Positions 5,201 through 5,301 of a stretch of DNA of 5,301 nt are shown one piece after another. The stretch comes from Octadecabacter sp. (lineage in GTDB: Bacteria; Pseudomonadota; Alphaproteobacteria; Rhodobacterales; Rhodobacteraceae), in assembly GCA_018500065.2 (NCBI GenBank), contig JAHBAO020000380.1:1-5301 (forward strand), read 5' to 3'. Every line of letters starts with the position of its first letter. Position 1 is the first letter of the stretch. The notes under the pieces were generated by a model. It was not told the origin of the DNA. It worked only from the letters and a program-made list of their open reading frames with translations, and made no database searches. Made by a program: the position numbers and the translations under genes.

Positions 5201-5267
5201 AGGGGGAACCAAGTCCTCAGGTGGGTTAGAATCGATAAGCAGTTTCCCAATTCGCCAAATCAGGTGC

Positions 5268-5301
5268 CTAGATTTTCGCGTCTTTGCCCGCTTGATAGTC
5301 A
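5268..5301 (-). CDS. Possible C-terminal end of an unidentified leftward gene (cut by window)
   Basis: One minus-strand frame entering from the right edge reads DYQAGKDAKI and stops with TAG at 5270-5268. The codons (GCG, GGC, AAA, GAC) look like those of the neighbouring genes, and a hairpin lies 67 bp after the stop. Ten codons are far too few to prove coding, and no product can be named. A competing minus-strand frame stays open to 5159 but has poorer codon choice. Confidence 0.25.
   Translation of the reverse strand, partial: DYQAGKDAKI

Larger units (their letters stand above)
4972..5301. other. Upstream intergenic region without a convincing complete gene
   Basis: Besides the promoter and direct repeats described separately, I see a 9-bp inverted repeat (TCGCAACGT at 5009-5017 and ACGTTGCGA at 5091-5099) enclosing the repeat pair, an AT-rich patch at about 5153-5178, and a GC-rich hairpin at 5178-5200. 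No frame has a start codon with a ribosome-binding site and a sustained coding pattern. No tRNA or other RNA fold is recognised. A gene may end at the right edge on the minus strand. Confidence 0.6.

Noticed and set aside
5159..5299. Minus-strand open frame of 46 codons entering from the right edge
   Set aside because: Its translation is rich in Arg and Lys with less typical codons, it runs through the hairpin at 5178-5200, and I recognise no family. The alternative short frame ending at 5268 looks a little more natural.

Overview
The window looks like part of a marine alphaproteobacterial chromosome, most likely Rhodobacteraceae (Roseobacter group). The grounds are the GC-rich but not extreme composition, the family-like protein sequences, and two substrate-binding proteins whose signal peptides both end in Ala followed by a mature start of Asp-Gly-His, a pattern I associate with that family. 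The taxonomic call is an inference; no search was run.

Layout: two convergent ABC-transporter operons share one terminator. On the left (+ strand), the 3' end of an ABC permease gene (1-304) is followed by a periplasmic substrate-binding protein of the NMT1/THI5-like superfamily (352-1344). This is the tail of an operon whose ATPase and other genes lie off the left edge; a pyrimidine-type or related small N-heterocycle is a reasonable but unproven substrate. A perfect 15-bp hairpin with A4/T4 ends (1363-1396) ends this operon and, read the other way, the next one.

On the right (- strand), a tauA-tauB-tauC operon runs leftwards from about 4984 to 1418. It encodes the binding protein (TauA), the ATPase (TauB) and the inner-membrane permease (TauC) of a taurine or closely related sulfonate importer. 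TauA captures substrate in the periplasm, TauC forms the channel, and TauB drives uptake by ATP hydrolysis. A hairpin just after tauA may raise tauA mRNA relative to tauBC. tauB and tauC are separated by a single base.

The upstream region (4897-5301) holds no convincing complete gene. It does hold a credible tauA promoter, an 11-bp perfect direct repeat directly upstream of the -35 box that resembles the operator of the MocR-type activator TauR, a perfect 14-bp palindrome in the leader, a distal hairpin, and possibly the last codons of another leftward gene at the right edge.

The most unusual item is TauC. At 514 residues it is nearly twice the length of E. coli TauC. It carries an extra N-terminal segment with one extra membrane helix, plus an acidic, beta-rich domain of about 130 residues inserted between the first two helices of the permease core. 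That domain is flanked on both sides by a Leu-Pro-Ala-Pro motif. Apart from this, the window is ordinary transport-operon sequence, and I see no mobile element, CRISPR array, RNA gene or defence system.
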